Positions 14,710 through 21,579 of a DNA stretch of 21,579 bases are shown here, piece after piece. The DNA lies in NCBI GenBank assembly GCA_002304835.1, contig DBPK01000022.1, forward strand, positions 5,919 to 27,497. Direction: 5' to 3'. This DNA comes from Firmicutes bacterium UBA1422. Its GTDB lineage: Bacteria > Bacillota > Clostridia > Peptostreptococcales > Anaerovoracaceae. The first letter of the stretch is position 1. Every line of letters begins with the position of its first letter. Position numbers and translations under genes: made by a program. Under the pieces are notes generated by a model, which worked only from the letters and a program-made list of their open reading frames with translations, was not told the origin of the DNA and made no database searches.

Positions 14710-16626
14710 TCAAAATAGATTTTTTTTGTATATGGTATATAATTCAACCAGTTCTTCAACTCTTTTCTGCATTTTTATTTGCAGTGAAGATGCATTTTTA
14801 TAATTCTTTCTTTCCAGAGCTTTGACTATCTTGGTAAGAAGACACTGTTCCGAAAGGGTGTCTCTGCCCAGCTCATTTCTTATCTTATTGATTCTTCCCC
14901 AGTATGCCACGTCGTAATCAACGCTGTCTGTGTCATTATGACATTTAACGGTGGATCTGATAAGATTCATTGTGTTTGGTACTATCCTGTTATGTAGCTC
15001 TGTTGCCCACTGTCCCAGTATTGCTTCTTTATATGACTCCAGGATGGCATCATCCATGACATTTTCTCTTCGGAATATCTTGATTTTTTCTTCCTGATCT
15101 TCAAAGGCACAAAGATTCTCCCAGACAGTACGGGGGGCTTTGCCGAAAAACTTGTCTCTTTCTTTCTGGGTATATTCATCAAAAACATCTTTTTCTGTTC
15201 TGTATACTCTGTCTTTTTCCAAGTAAAAATCCCTTTGTCCGTAATTCTTGGAAATGGAGCTTTCCAGGTCTTTTGAAGTTTTTTTGTTTTTCAGCGCAGC
15301 TTCGATCCCATCGAGCATGCCCATATAAGACGAGGCCAGCACCAAATAGGTATTGCTTTTGGGGTTTGGTGATCTAAGCTCAAATCTTGTAGCCAGGGGA
15401 TCATTGATATCTCTTACAAGACCGGTAAGCACTGTTCTGTTTCTCGATGGCTTGTCAACTTCATGACCCAGGGAAGTTACTATAGATACCGGAGCTTCAT
15501 ATCCGGGTTTGAGTCTGTTAAGAGAATCGTTGCTGGATGAAACAAATGGATTGATAACTTCATAGTTTTTTAATATCCCCATTAATGCTCCGAAACCCAC
15601 AGGACTCAGAAAGTCTTTTGACATGTCCTTTGGGCTGAACATGTTGGCGGTTCTACCGTTTTTCAGTTTTGCCGCCACACCGATATGAGTATGTTCTCCG
15701 CTGCCCGCAATGCCTTCCATGGGCTTTGCAGTGAATGTCACATCAAGACCGTACATCCGAAAAACATCCCTTATCACGTATTTGACCTGATTCTCGTTAT
15801 CGGCAGCCTGCATGGCGGTAGAATATTTCCAGTCAACTTCCAGCTGTTCCATAACGTGATCATAATGTCCGGAGTGTCCCATTTTGGCCTTTACTCCGCC
15901 AACTTCTTTATGGCCCATTTCCACCTCAAATCCATATTTATCAAGTACTATTATGGATTTTTCCAGGGCAGTCCTTACGGGCCCTATTGTCCTTTTCCAG
16001 TATTGCTCTTTTAGTATCTGTGCCGTTGTCAGCTGCTCTCTGTCTGCTTCTTCATCAGGAGTTTTGACCCAGAACTCCAATTCGGTGGCACTTGTCAAAA
16101 CGATATCCTCAATATCGGAGGCTTTTTTTATGTCCATATTATCGAAGACATATGGATTTTCTTTGAGCATTTCCATCAGGGTTTTTTTGAATGCGATCAC
16201 ACTGTCTCTCAAAATAACTCTGGAACCCACTTCATTGACGTCATTATGCAAAAGAAAAGAAGGGATCCTCAAAGTCCCAACGGGCAGTCCCGTTTTAAGA
16301 TCTATATGTTTCAGGTTATGATCTACATACCAGTTTACATCAACATCAGGTATTATATCGACCTTTGCATTATTTAGATCGGCTATTTTGGGGAGTACAA
16401 CGCTTGAACCGTCTGTCTGGACACCATGCTCAAGGAATCTTTCGATGTTGTCAATAAAAGCTTTTACAGGTATCTTTTCGTCTGTATCATGTCCGCCTAT
16501 GTCAAGACCCACAAGAGATACGAATTTCACTTCAGGATGCACTTTCAAAACTTCCTTTATTTCTTTTATGTCGTGTTTTCCTGCCGGTATATTAAAAAGC
16601 ATTTTGTCTAGATCAAATTCAAACAT
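14710..16626 (-). CDS. Glutamine synthetase with long C-terminal extension
   Basis: This 638-residue ATP-dependent glutamate-ammonia ligase has the core in the first 450 or so residues: GLDIGGHD near the N-terminus, ATELEFWV (about 180-187) with metal-binding glutamates, PMEGIAGSGEHTHIG (about 302-316) for the catalytic Glu/His loop, SLNRLKPGYEAPV (about 368-380), and RFELRSPNPKSNTYL (about 414-428). The stretch usually reading NRSA-x-IR-x-P is NRTVLTGLVRD here, so it is divergent from typical GSI. The C-terminal 180 residues are charged and helical (VFDEYTQKERDKFF, TVWENL), absent from ordinary 440-470 residue enzymes; longer glutamine synthetases occur in Clostridia. The frame reaches 16644 via TTG, but the ATG at 16626, 6 nt after GGGAG, is preferred. 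A strong leader hairpin lies upstream at 16660-16691. Confidence 0.9.
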   Translation of the reverse strand: MFEFDLDKMLFNIPAGKHDIKEIKEVLKVHPEVKFVSLVGLDIGGHDTDEKIPVKAFIDNIERFLEHGVQTDGSSVVLPKIADLNNAKVDIIPDVDVNWYVDHNLKHIDLKTGLPVGTLRIPSFLLHNDVNEVGSRVILRDSVIAFKKTLMEMLKENPYVFDNMDIKKASDIEDIVLTSATELEFWVKTPDEEADREQLTTAQILKEQYWKRTIGPVRTALEKSIIVLDKYGFEVEMGHKEVGGVKAKMGHSGHYDHVMEQLEVDWKYSTAMQAADNENQVKYVIRDVFRMYGLDVTFTAKPMEGIAGSGEHTHIGVAAKLKNGRTANMFSPKDMSKDFLSPVGFGALMGILKNYEVINPFVSSSNDSLNRLKPGYEAPVSIVTSLGHEVDKPSRNRTVLTGLVRDINDPLATRFELRSPNPKSNTYLVLASSYMGMLDGIEAALKNKKTSKDLESSISKNYGQRDFYLEKDRVYRTEKDVFDEYTQKERDKFFGKAPRTVWENLCAFEDQEEKIKIFRRENVMDDAILESYKEAILGQWATELHNRIVPNTMNLIRSTVKCHNDTDSVDYDVAYWGRINKIRNELGRDTLSEQCLLTKIVKALERKNYKNASSLQIKMQKRVEELVELYTIYKKNLF

Positions 16627-16659
16627 TATCTTCTCCCTTCGCAAAATATAATAGGGAAA

Positions 16660-16691
16660 GCATTCTTCACCGAAGAAACGGCAAAGAATGC
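16660..16691 (-). promoter_or_regulatory. Hairpin in the glutamine synthetase leader
   Basis: GCATTCTTTGCC and GGTGAAGAATGC form a 12-bp stem with two wobble pairs around an 8-nt loop. It can be extended by the flanking GGAGAG/TTTCCC. It ends about 23 nt before the ribosome binding site and has no T-run, so it is not a good terminator for the upstream gene. RNA stability or translational control is more likely (inference). Confidence 0.5.
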
Positions 16692-16721
16692 CTCTCCATA
16701 TCCTTTTTTCTGTAGACTCTG

Positions 16722-16749
16722 ATTTTAAGTCTGTTCTTTTTTAAGTCTA
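16722..16749 (-). promoter_or_regulatory. Candidate sigma-A promoter for glutamine synthetase
   Basis: TAGACT (16749-16744, 4/6) and TAAAAT (16727-16722, 5/6) with a 16-nt spacer, giving a start near 16715 and a leader of about 90 nt holding the hairpin. Both boxes lie inside a tandem 16-bp repeat, so chance is not excluded. Confidence 0.38.
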
Positions 16750-16754
16750 TTCTT
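16723..16754. repeat. Two tandem 16-bp repeats after the UPF0182 gene
   Basis: On the plus strand TTTTAAGTCTGTTCTT (16723-16738) is followed directly by TTTTAAGTCTATTCTT (16739-16754), a 15/16 match. The second copy ends 2 nt short of the UPF0182 stop codon (16756-16758). It looks like a recent local duplication and forms the candidate promoter boxes of the next gene. Confidence 0.85.
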
Positions 16755-16755
16755 T

Positions 16756-19656
16756 TTACTGAAGCTGACTCAGGTATTTCTCAAGTTCATCCATATATCT
16801 GCCGTATCCGGCCCAATCTCCGTCCTGCTGTGCTTCCTGAGCATTGTTGAATGCCTCATTGGCCTTTTCTATCAAGTCACTCTGACTGAGTACCTGATCG
16901 CCGCCGGTATCCTCTTCGGTGCCGCTCTTTTCTTGGCCTGTCGGGCTGGTGGCGGCATCACTGCCTTCACCGAACAGATAGTTCAGACATTCGCCCAAAG
17001 TTGATTCATAGGCGATCTTATCCCCATAAACCACTATGACTCTCTTGACTTCAGGTATGCTGGAATTGGTCGCTTCCAGATATACCGGTTCAACATATAG
17101 CAGGGAATCTTCTATCGGTAGTATGAACATATTGCCCCTGCTGTAAGCCGAACCCGAAGAATCCCAAAGGGAAAATTCTTTGGATATCTCAGTGCTCTGG
17201 TCTATCATTGCCTCCACCTGCATGGGCCCGTATACTATCTTGCTCTTTGGCATCTTGAACAGAACAAGGTTCCCGTAATTGTCCCCGTCATTCCTTGCCA
17301 GCAGCAGTCCCATCATATTTCTCTTATCCTTGGGAGTGTAGGCAATGGTGTTGACAAACTCTTCTTTCTTTTCTCCCGGAAGATTCAGTATATAATAGTT
17401 GGGAGTCATTTCTTTTTCGCTTGTGCCGTATATCTCATTGGCTATTTCCCAAAGGTCTTCGTTCTGATAGAACACCTTTACATCCGACATATGATAACGC
17501 TGATATACATCTGCCTGTATATCCAGCATAGTGTTCGGATATCTTATATGGGATTTGAGTCCTTCCGGCATTTCATCAAAATCTTTGAAAAGTTTCGGAT
17601 AGATTTTTTTGAAGGTCTGTGCTATCGGATCGCTCTCATCAACTATATAATAGCTTACATCTCCGTTATATGCGTCTATTACAACTTTCACCGAATTCCT
17701 TATATAATTCATCATGGTCTCCGAATCGTAGGGTTCGGAATACGGATACTTGTCGCTGGTAGTATAAGCATCTATCATCCAGTAAAGTTTGCCATCGGCA
17801 GTAATCATGTAAGGATCATCTTCATATGCCAGATAAGGCATTATCGTTTCTACTCTTTGTTTTATATTTCTGTTGATTATTATCCTGGACTGACTGTTTA
17901 TGTTTGATGATACCAGAAGTTTCAGACTTCTTTCTCTTATAGCGAAAAGTACTCTGCTGAGCGGATTGAGTTTGATGCCTGCCGAACCTTCATATCTGGT
18001 ATAGGCATTTTTGTCTCCGTCAGGGTAATCAAATTCATCTTCATCTGTACCGACTACTATGTAATTATTAGTTGATTCTCCGAAATATGTTTCCGGCCTT
18101 GTTATCTTGATCTCATCGACATTTGATTCGGGAGGTATATTGTCCACAAGCATATCAGGCTGGCCGCTTTCTGTTATCTTGTCCACCCGGGACATTGTAA
18201 CTCCATATCCGTGAGTATATTTTAGATGAGTGTTTATCCATGTCTCGCTTATCTTTGTTTCATCTATCTCCCTGGTGGAAAGGAATGTTTGAGTGTATTC
18301 TCCGTTCACCATATATCTGTCTACATCCACATCATTGAATGTGTAATACTGTCTTATACTCTGGGTCTGATTATAGAATTTCTCCGCCGGTAAATAGTCG
18401 TTTATTCTTATATTGGAAAAAGTGGCTTCATTGTTTTTTATGTCTTCTGTACTCAGATCATAGTTTGCCGCAAACGGTTTTGTATCAACTTCATTCAGGT
18501 CATAAGCATATTGAGTATACTCTATGTTTCTCTCCAGGTACTTGCTCTCTTTGTTTATCTCGTCGGGAGATACCACAAAATTCTGTACGAGCATACCTGC
18601 TCCCATGCCGACAACTCCCACGATTATCATTATTACCGGTATGGTAAATATGATTTTGAATCTCTTTTTTAATACACCGACTATAAATAATATTACTCCC
18701 AGTAAAGCAAGTCCCATAAGTATCCTGTAGACCCAAAGAGTAATATTTATATCTGTGAAGCCGGCTCCATATACAGCTCCCGTGGATCCGAAAAGGAGAG
18801 AATACTGTTTTAGGAAGAAATGCGTACCCAGCATAAGAAAAAACAATGCGCCTACGATTATCAACTGTTTAGACGCTATGGTAAGCAATTCTCTTATATT
18901 TTCGTCATCAAACTGCTTTCTCTGTCTTGGTGCCCTGTTGATATTTTTGTTGAAGTTTTTGCCAAACTGGCTGAAAGCACTTCCGAAGCTACCGAAAATA
19001 TTGTCGCTTTTGAATCCGCCCTGGCCGCCGCTGAAACCTTCACTGCCGTCATATCTTTCCTGTTCTTCTTCTGGTTGGCCTTCCTCAGTTTCAAAGACCC
19101 GGGGTTTTCTTGTGGACATCAGTACAAGATAATATACAAGTGTCATGATAAGGAAAATCACCAGAACTCCGATCAACAGATTGTTTACTCCTGTTATAAA
19201 CTCCAATTTAAATGTATAAAATGAAACATCATTTTTGAAGAGCGGGTCTTTGATGTCGAAATCCGTGCTGTTGAAAAACTGCAATGCTTTGAACCAAAGT
19301 TGAGAAACGGCAAAAAAGGTGACAATACCGCCAAAGATAGCCGCCAGTCCCCATGAAATAAGATTTATTACCCTGGGATTTTCCACAGGGTCATTTGATT
19401 CTATTTTGTTATAATAACCTCTCTTGAGGAATTTGAAATAAATATAAGCCAGGAAAGTTATTATGATAAATGTCGGTATCCCTATTTTAAGCTGCGTGAA
19501 AAGCTTAGTAAAGAAAACACTTACATATCCCATTTCTCCAAACCACATCCAGTCTGTAAAGAACTGAATAAGGCTTACCATCAAAAGGATTATGAGAAGC
19601 ACTACTATAATTATTCCTTTTATTCCAAATCTTCTTTTTTTCTTTTCTTCTTTCAA
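16756..19656 (-). CDS. UPF0182 family large membrane protein
   Basis: This is a 966-residue protein of a conserved bacterial family without an assigned biochemical function. Seven membrane segments (about 14-31, 58-75, 99-118, 157-180, 269-285, 313-335, 341-362) precede a large, probably extracellular domain. Family marks are FTDWMWFGEMGY in the first loop, FTDINITLWVYRIL, and SPDEINKESKYLERNI after the last helix. A Gly/Phe/Ser-rich loop (GFSGGQGGF, FGSFGSAFSQFG) lies between segments 4 and 5, and the C-terminal 70 residues are acidic and coiled. Start: the frame runs to 19773 and overlaps the zinc-ribbon gene, but GGAGG precedes a TTG at 19656 by 8 nt and yields the natural KEEKKKRRFGIKG-plus-helix N-terminus. 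The 46-nt gap to the upstream gene contains a small GCCTG/CAGGC hairpin. It is in one unit with two other membrane-anchored proteins. Confidence 0.9.
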   Translation of the reverse strand: MKEEKKKRRFGIKGIIIVVLLIILLMVSLIQFFTDWMWFGEMGYVSVFFTKLFTQLKIGIPTFIIITFLAYIYFKFLKRGYYNKIESNDPVENPRVINLISWGLAAIFGGIVTFFAVSQLWFKALQFFNSTDFDIKDPLFKNDVSFYTFKLEFITGVNNLLIGVLVIFLIMTLVYYLVLMSTRKPRVFETEEGQPEEEQERYDGSEGFSGGQGGFKSDNIFGSFGSAFSQFGKNFNKNINRAPRQRKQFDDENIRELLTIASKQLIIVGALFFLMLGTHFFLKQYSLLFGSTGAVYGAGFTDINITLWVYRILMGLALLGVILFIVGVLKKRFKIIFTIPVIMIIVGVVGMGAGMLVQNFVVSPDEINKESKYLERNIEYTQYAYDLNEVDTKPFAANYDLSTEDIKNNEATFSNIRINDYLPAEKFYNQTQSIRQYYTFNDVDVDRYMVNGEYTQTFLSTREIDETKISETWINTHLKYTHGYGVTMSRVDKITESGQPDMLVDNIPPESNVDEIKITRPETYFGESTNNYIVVGTDEDEFDYPDGDKNAYTRYEGSAGIKLNPLSRVLFAIRERSLKLLVSSNINSQSRIIINRNIKQRVETIMPYLAYEDDPYMITADGKLYWMIDAYTTSDKYPYSEPYDSETMMNYIRNSVKVVIDAYNGDVSYYIVDESDPIAQTFKKIYPKLFKDFDEMPEGLKSHIRYPNTMLDIQADVYQRYHMSDVKVFYQNEDLWEIANEIYGTSEKEMTPNYYILNLPGEKKEEFVNTIAYTPKDKRNMMGLLLARNDGDNYGNLVLFKMPKSKIVYGPMQVEAMIDQSTEISKEFSLWDSSGSAYSRGNMFILPIEDSLLYVEPVYLEATNSSIPEVKRVIVVYGDKIAYESTLGECLNYLFGEGSDAATSPTGQEKSGTEEDTGGDQVLSQSDLIEKANEAFNNAQEAQQDGDWAGYGRYMDELEKYLSQLQ

Positions 19657-19702
19657 AACTTGTCCCTCCTTGAAATGCCTGTCCCCCAGGCTAATACTAA
19701 CA

Positions 19703-20908
19703 TCACTTGAACAGATCCAGAACGACCTGCGCTTTTTCATCCACGTACTGCGCCACTGTGCTTTCCGGAGCAAAGAACCTTATCCCCAAAAGCGCCACCT
19801 GGACAAAAAGCAGTATGACCAATATAGTTATTACTATTTTCCCGGCTTTACTGCCGGACTTTTTTTCCTTTTTTTCTTCTTCTTCAGAGTAATTCTCAAA
19901 AGCTGCCCATTTATCTTCTTTTTCTGCTGTCGCCGGCCGGTCAGGTTCTTCAGGCTTTTTCTCTTCCGGTCTTGTTGCTTCCGGCTGGGTTTCTTCCGGT
20001 TGTATAGATTCCGGCTTCCCGGTAATTCCCGGCTCGTTGTCAATTTCGGGCTCATCATCAAAAAATGCTTCCCTTGCCCTGGCCATTTCTTCTATGTGCT
20101 CTGCCGGATTGAATTCGGGCCAGTCTTCTCCTCCTCCATTAACTCCTTGCCCGGTTTCTGATCCCTCTTCACTAAGAAGTTCTCCTCTTTTGAATTTTTC
20201 ATATTCTTTATCTAAAAGCTCCTGGAATTCTTCATTCTTTTTGTTGAACGTATAAAACTTGTCAACTCTTGTTGTTTTCCTGTCATCGAAAAGTTCTTTC
20301 TCCAGTTCTTCTTCTGTTACACCTGTCTGAGATGTTTGTTCAGTCTCTTCAAGGTAGGCGTCTTCAAATTTTTGTTCTTCTTCTGAAAGACCATCTGTCA
20401 GGCTCTCTGTAAATGTTGACTCTTCAGGGGTGGACTGCTCTTCTGCCGCTTCCAGTGCCTGCTCTTCTGCCGATTCATGTGCCTGCTCTTCAGTCGCTCC
20501 CGGTGCGTATTCCCAGGACCCCTCTTCTCTCCCGGGTACCTCGCTTATGGTTTCATGTTCTGTCTCTTCCAGTGAACCCATGTCCTCTCCAAAGGCGATC
20601 TCCGGCTGGTTATCCGGGATTTTTTTGAACATTCCGGTATCACCCCAGTCAAAGTCTATGTCTTCTGTTTTCTTTATCTGGTGTCCCGGAAATGTATAAA
20701 CATCCCATTTGAAATCTTCAGAAGGCGGTTCCACCTTGAATCTGTCAGCAACTTTTTTCTCGCCGGCATAGAAAATCTGTTCAAAACTGTCCCTCTCTTC
20801 TTCGGTCTTTTTATCCATACTTATAATGTCCTTAACTACTTTGCTACCGCAATTAGCACAAAACCTGTCTCCTTCAAGTAAGGGTCTACCGCAATTTCTG
20901 CAATACAT
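19703..20908 (-). CDS. Acidic zinc-ribbon protein with C-terminal membrane helix
   Basis: This 401-residue protein opens with a zinc ribbon: MYCRNCG...FCANCG, with Cys3, Cys6, Cys17 and Cys20. A long Glu/Pro-rich low-complexity middle follows, including three 8-residue repeats around AAEEQ and a PEET/PEEK-rich stretch (about 295-330). A short lysine-rich turn (KKEKKSGSK) comes before one membrane helix (about 356-379) and a 22-residue tail. The layout suggests a cytoplasmic ribbon and acidic linker anchored in the membrane, with the tail outside (inference). No enzymatic motif is seen. The start is the ATG at 20908, 4-5 nt after GGGAGGG. It lies 14 nt after the small membrane protein gene and 46 nt before the UPF0182 gene, so the three are probably one functional unit at the envelope. 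Confidence 0.85.
   Translation of the reverse strand: MYCRNCGRPLLEGDRFCANCGSKVVKDIISMDKKTEEERDSFEQIFYAGEKKVADRFKVEPPSEDFKWDVYTFPGHQIKKTEDIDFDWGDTGMFKKIPDNQPEIAFGEDMGSLEETEHETISEVPGREEGSWEYAPGATEEQAHESAEEQALEAAEEQSTPEESTFTESLTDGLSEEEQKFEDAYLEETEQTSQTGVTEEELEKELFDDRKTTRVDKFYTFNKKNEEFQELLDKEYEKFKRGELLSEEGSETGQGVNGGGEDWPEFNPAEHIEEMARAREAFFDDEPEIDNEPGITGKPESIQPEETQPEATRPEEKKPEEPDRPATAEKEDKWAAFENYSEEEEKKEKKSGSKAGKIVITILVILLFVQVALLGIRFFAPESTVAQYVDEKAQVVLDLFK
20435..20506. repeat. Three tandem 24-bp repeats inside the zinc-ribbon gene
   Basis: Units at 20435-20458, 20459-20482 and 20483-20506 each begin CTGCTCTTC on the plus strand and end TGC. They are in frame and encode an 8-residue acidic repeat of the kind A-x-EEQ-x-x-E. 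The first two units are nearly identical and the third has diverged. Confidence 0.8.
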
Positions 20909-20922
20909 AATTTCCCTCCCAG

Positions 20923-21273
20923 TCAGTGTTTTATTTGCTGCTCAAGTTCCTCTCTTGTATATGCCCTGCCGCTTTTTGCAACATTGCCGCTGTTTTCTTT
21001 ATTTGACTTCCCTTCAGCTTCCGGATCGCCTGATGCGACTGCTGCTTCTGATTCTTTTATATTTGCATCGGTTTCCTTCTCTATGGCCGTTTCATTCTCT
21101 TCAGCTGTGATCTCCTGATCTTCTTTTAGTGTAACATCAATGCTCTTGAGGGTTTTGACCTGTATACTGCTTTTTTTGTTCCATATCACTATCCCCAGTA
21201 ATGAAAACAAGACAAAAACACCGATCCCTATAACAATAAGTGTTTCTGTGCTCCAGTAATTTCCTGCATCCAT
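20923..21273 (-). CDS. Small single-helix membrane protein
   Basis: This 116-residue protein, which I do not recognise, has one N-terminal membrane helix (about residues 10-29, LIVIGIGVFVLFSLLGIVIW). A basic turn NKKSS follows, so by the positive-inside rule the tail is cytoplasmic. The tail is long, acidic and presumably disordered, rich in Glu, Ala and Lys, ending TREELEQQIKH. Start: the frame extends to a GTG at 21312, but the TATAAT at 21321-21326 would start RNA at about that base and leave no leader. The ATG at 21273 has GGGAG 9 nt upstream and places the helix near the N-terminus, so it is chosen. It is the first gene of the unit with the zinc-ribbon and UPF0182 genes. A scaffold or accessory role is a guess. 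Confidence 0.78.
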   Translation of the reverse strand: MDAGNYWSTETLIVIGIGVFVLFSLLGIVIWNKKSSIQVKTLKSIDVTLKEDQEITAEENETAIEKETDANIKESEAAVASGDPEAEGKSNKENSGNVAKSGRAYTREELEQQIKH

Positions 21274-21320
21274 ACCGTGATACTCCCAATGTGCTTCTGA
21301 TTTTGCGTACACTCTTTAGT

Positions 21321-21349
21321 ATTATACAACACAACCCTTGTGTTTGCAA
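21321..21349 (-). promoter_or_regulatory. Sigma-A promoter of the UPF0182 unit
   Basis: TTGCAA (21349-21344) and TATAAT (21326-21321) with a 17-nt spacer. The predicted start near 21313 gives a 40-nt leader to the ATG at 21273. Confidence 0.72.
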
Positions 21350-21359
21350 CGCAAAGCAT

Positions 21360-21391
21360 AAAAAGCAACCTTGTGCTTTTTGCTGTTTTTT
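21360..21391. terminator. Hairpin between divergent promoters, possible terminator
   Basis: AAAAAGCA and TGCTTTTT form an 8-bp stem with a 6-nt loop (21360-21381). On the plus strand TTTTTT follows after GCTG. No gene in the window ends here in either direction, so it may only insulate the divergent units. The rest of the 21392-21540 stretch holds the possible tRNA promoter and a GTGCC/GGCAC hairpin. Confidence 0.3.
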
Positions 21392-21392
21392 G

Positions 21393-21420
21393 TTGACAAC
21401 CTGCCCATTGAAATGATAAA
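21393..21420 (+). promoter_or_regulatory. Candidate promoter of the tRNA-Lys gene
   Basis: TTGACA (21393-21398) and GATAAA (21415-21420, 4/6) with a 16-nt spacer, pointing toward the tRNA about 120 nt downstream. No better pair lies closer to the tRNA. Confidence 0.4.
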
Positions 21421-21540
21421 CTTTTCAATGTGCCAAAACCACGGCACATCAACCCAACGCCTGCGCCATTTGCGGTTTGCTTTTTTCTTTTTAGATCAAT
21501 AAAAACCCGCATCAGGTATGCAGACTAAATATATGCGTGT

Positions 21541-21579
21541 GCACCATTAGCTCAGCTGGCAGAGCACCTGACTCTTAAT
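21541..21579 (+). tRNA. tRNA-Lys (CTT), 5' half only
   Basis: The window ends after the first 39 nt of a tRNA: acceptor strand GCACCAT, TA, D arm GCTC-AGCTGGCA-GAGC, A, then anticodon strand CCTGA and loop CTCTTAA, which places the anticodon CTT for lysine. It is the only plus-strand gene in the window. Confidence 0.93.

Noticed and set aside
21228..21512. A 94-codon minus-strand frame upstream of the small membrane protein
   Set aside because: It spans the mapped-looking promoter, the hairpin and part of the small membrane protein gene in another frame, and has no ribosome binding site or recognisable domain.
1..21579. Insertion sequences, integrase genes, CRISPR arrays or other mobile-element traces
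   Set aside because: No transposase or integrase coding region, no spaced direct repeats and no terminal inverted repeats were seen. The tRNA-Lys at the edge could be an integration site, but nothing to its left looks integrated.

Overview
The window looks like chromosomal DNA from an anaerobic, low-to-moderate-GC Gram-positive bacterium of the Clostridia type (inference). The signs are strong GGAGG-type ribosome binding sites with occasional GTG/TTG starts, a tungsten-type aldehyde:ferredoxin oxidoreductase, a UPF0182 membrane protein and a tRNA-Lys. Every protein gene is on the minus strand, so the window reads from right to left. Only the tRNA, cut by the right edge, is on the plus strand. 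No gap between genes exceeds 300 bases.

Right part (about 13.4-21.6 kb), envelope and housekeeping. From a sigma-A-type promoter near 21.33 kb run a small one-helix membrane protein, an acidic zinc-ribbon protein with a C-terminal membrane helix, and the large UPF0182 membrane protein. They are followed by a 638-residue glutamine synthetase with a long C-terminal extension and a hairpin in its leader, then serS.

Middle (about 9.4-13.3 kb), amino-acid metabolism. Behind serS lie a LOR/SDH-domain protein (ornithine cyclodeaminase-type family), a class I/II PLP aminotransferase and an Orn/Lys/Arg decarboxylase, spaced 12-13 nt apart and closed by a terminator at 9431-9466.

Left part (1-9.4 kb), a regulated catabolic region. 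Two near-perfect -24/-12 (sigma-54) promoters each carry the same upstream element, TTAACAATNTTCAGA. One drives the sigma-54 enhancer-binding regulator (sensor-PAS-AAA+-HTH) together with a D-aminoacylase-like amidohydrolase. The other drives an iron-dependent alcohol dehydrogenase, an APC amino-acid permease and an unrecognised 229-residue protein. To their left a consensus TTGACA/TATAAT promoter makes a leader that resembles a compact molybdenum/tungsten-cofactor (Moco/Tuco) riboswitch fused to an intrinsic terminator. It precedes a four-cluster ferredoxin-like electron-transfer subunit and a tungsten-type aldehyde oxidoreductase that runs off the left edge.

Taken together (inference), the left part looks like a pathway that imports and processes an amino-acid-like or N-acylated compound and generates an aldehyde. 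The aldehyde can be reduced to an alcohol under sigma-54 control, or oxidised to an acid with electrons passed to ferredoxin when the tungsten cofactor is available. The substrate cannot be read from the sequence.
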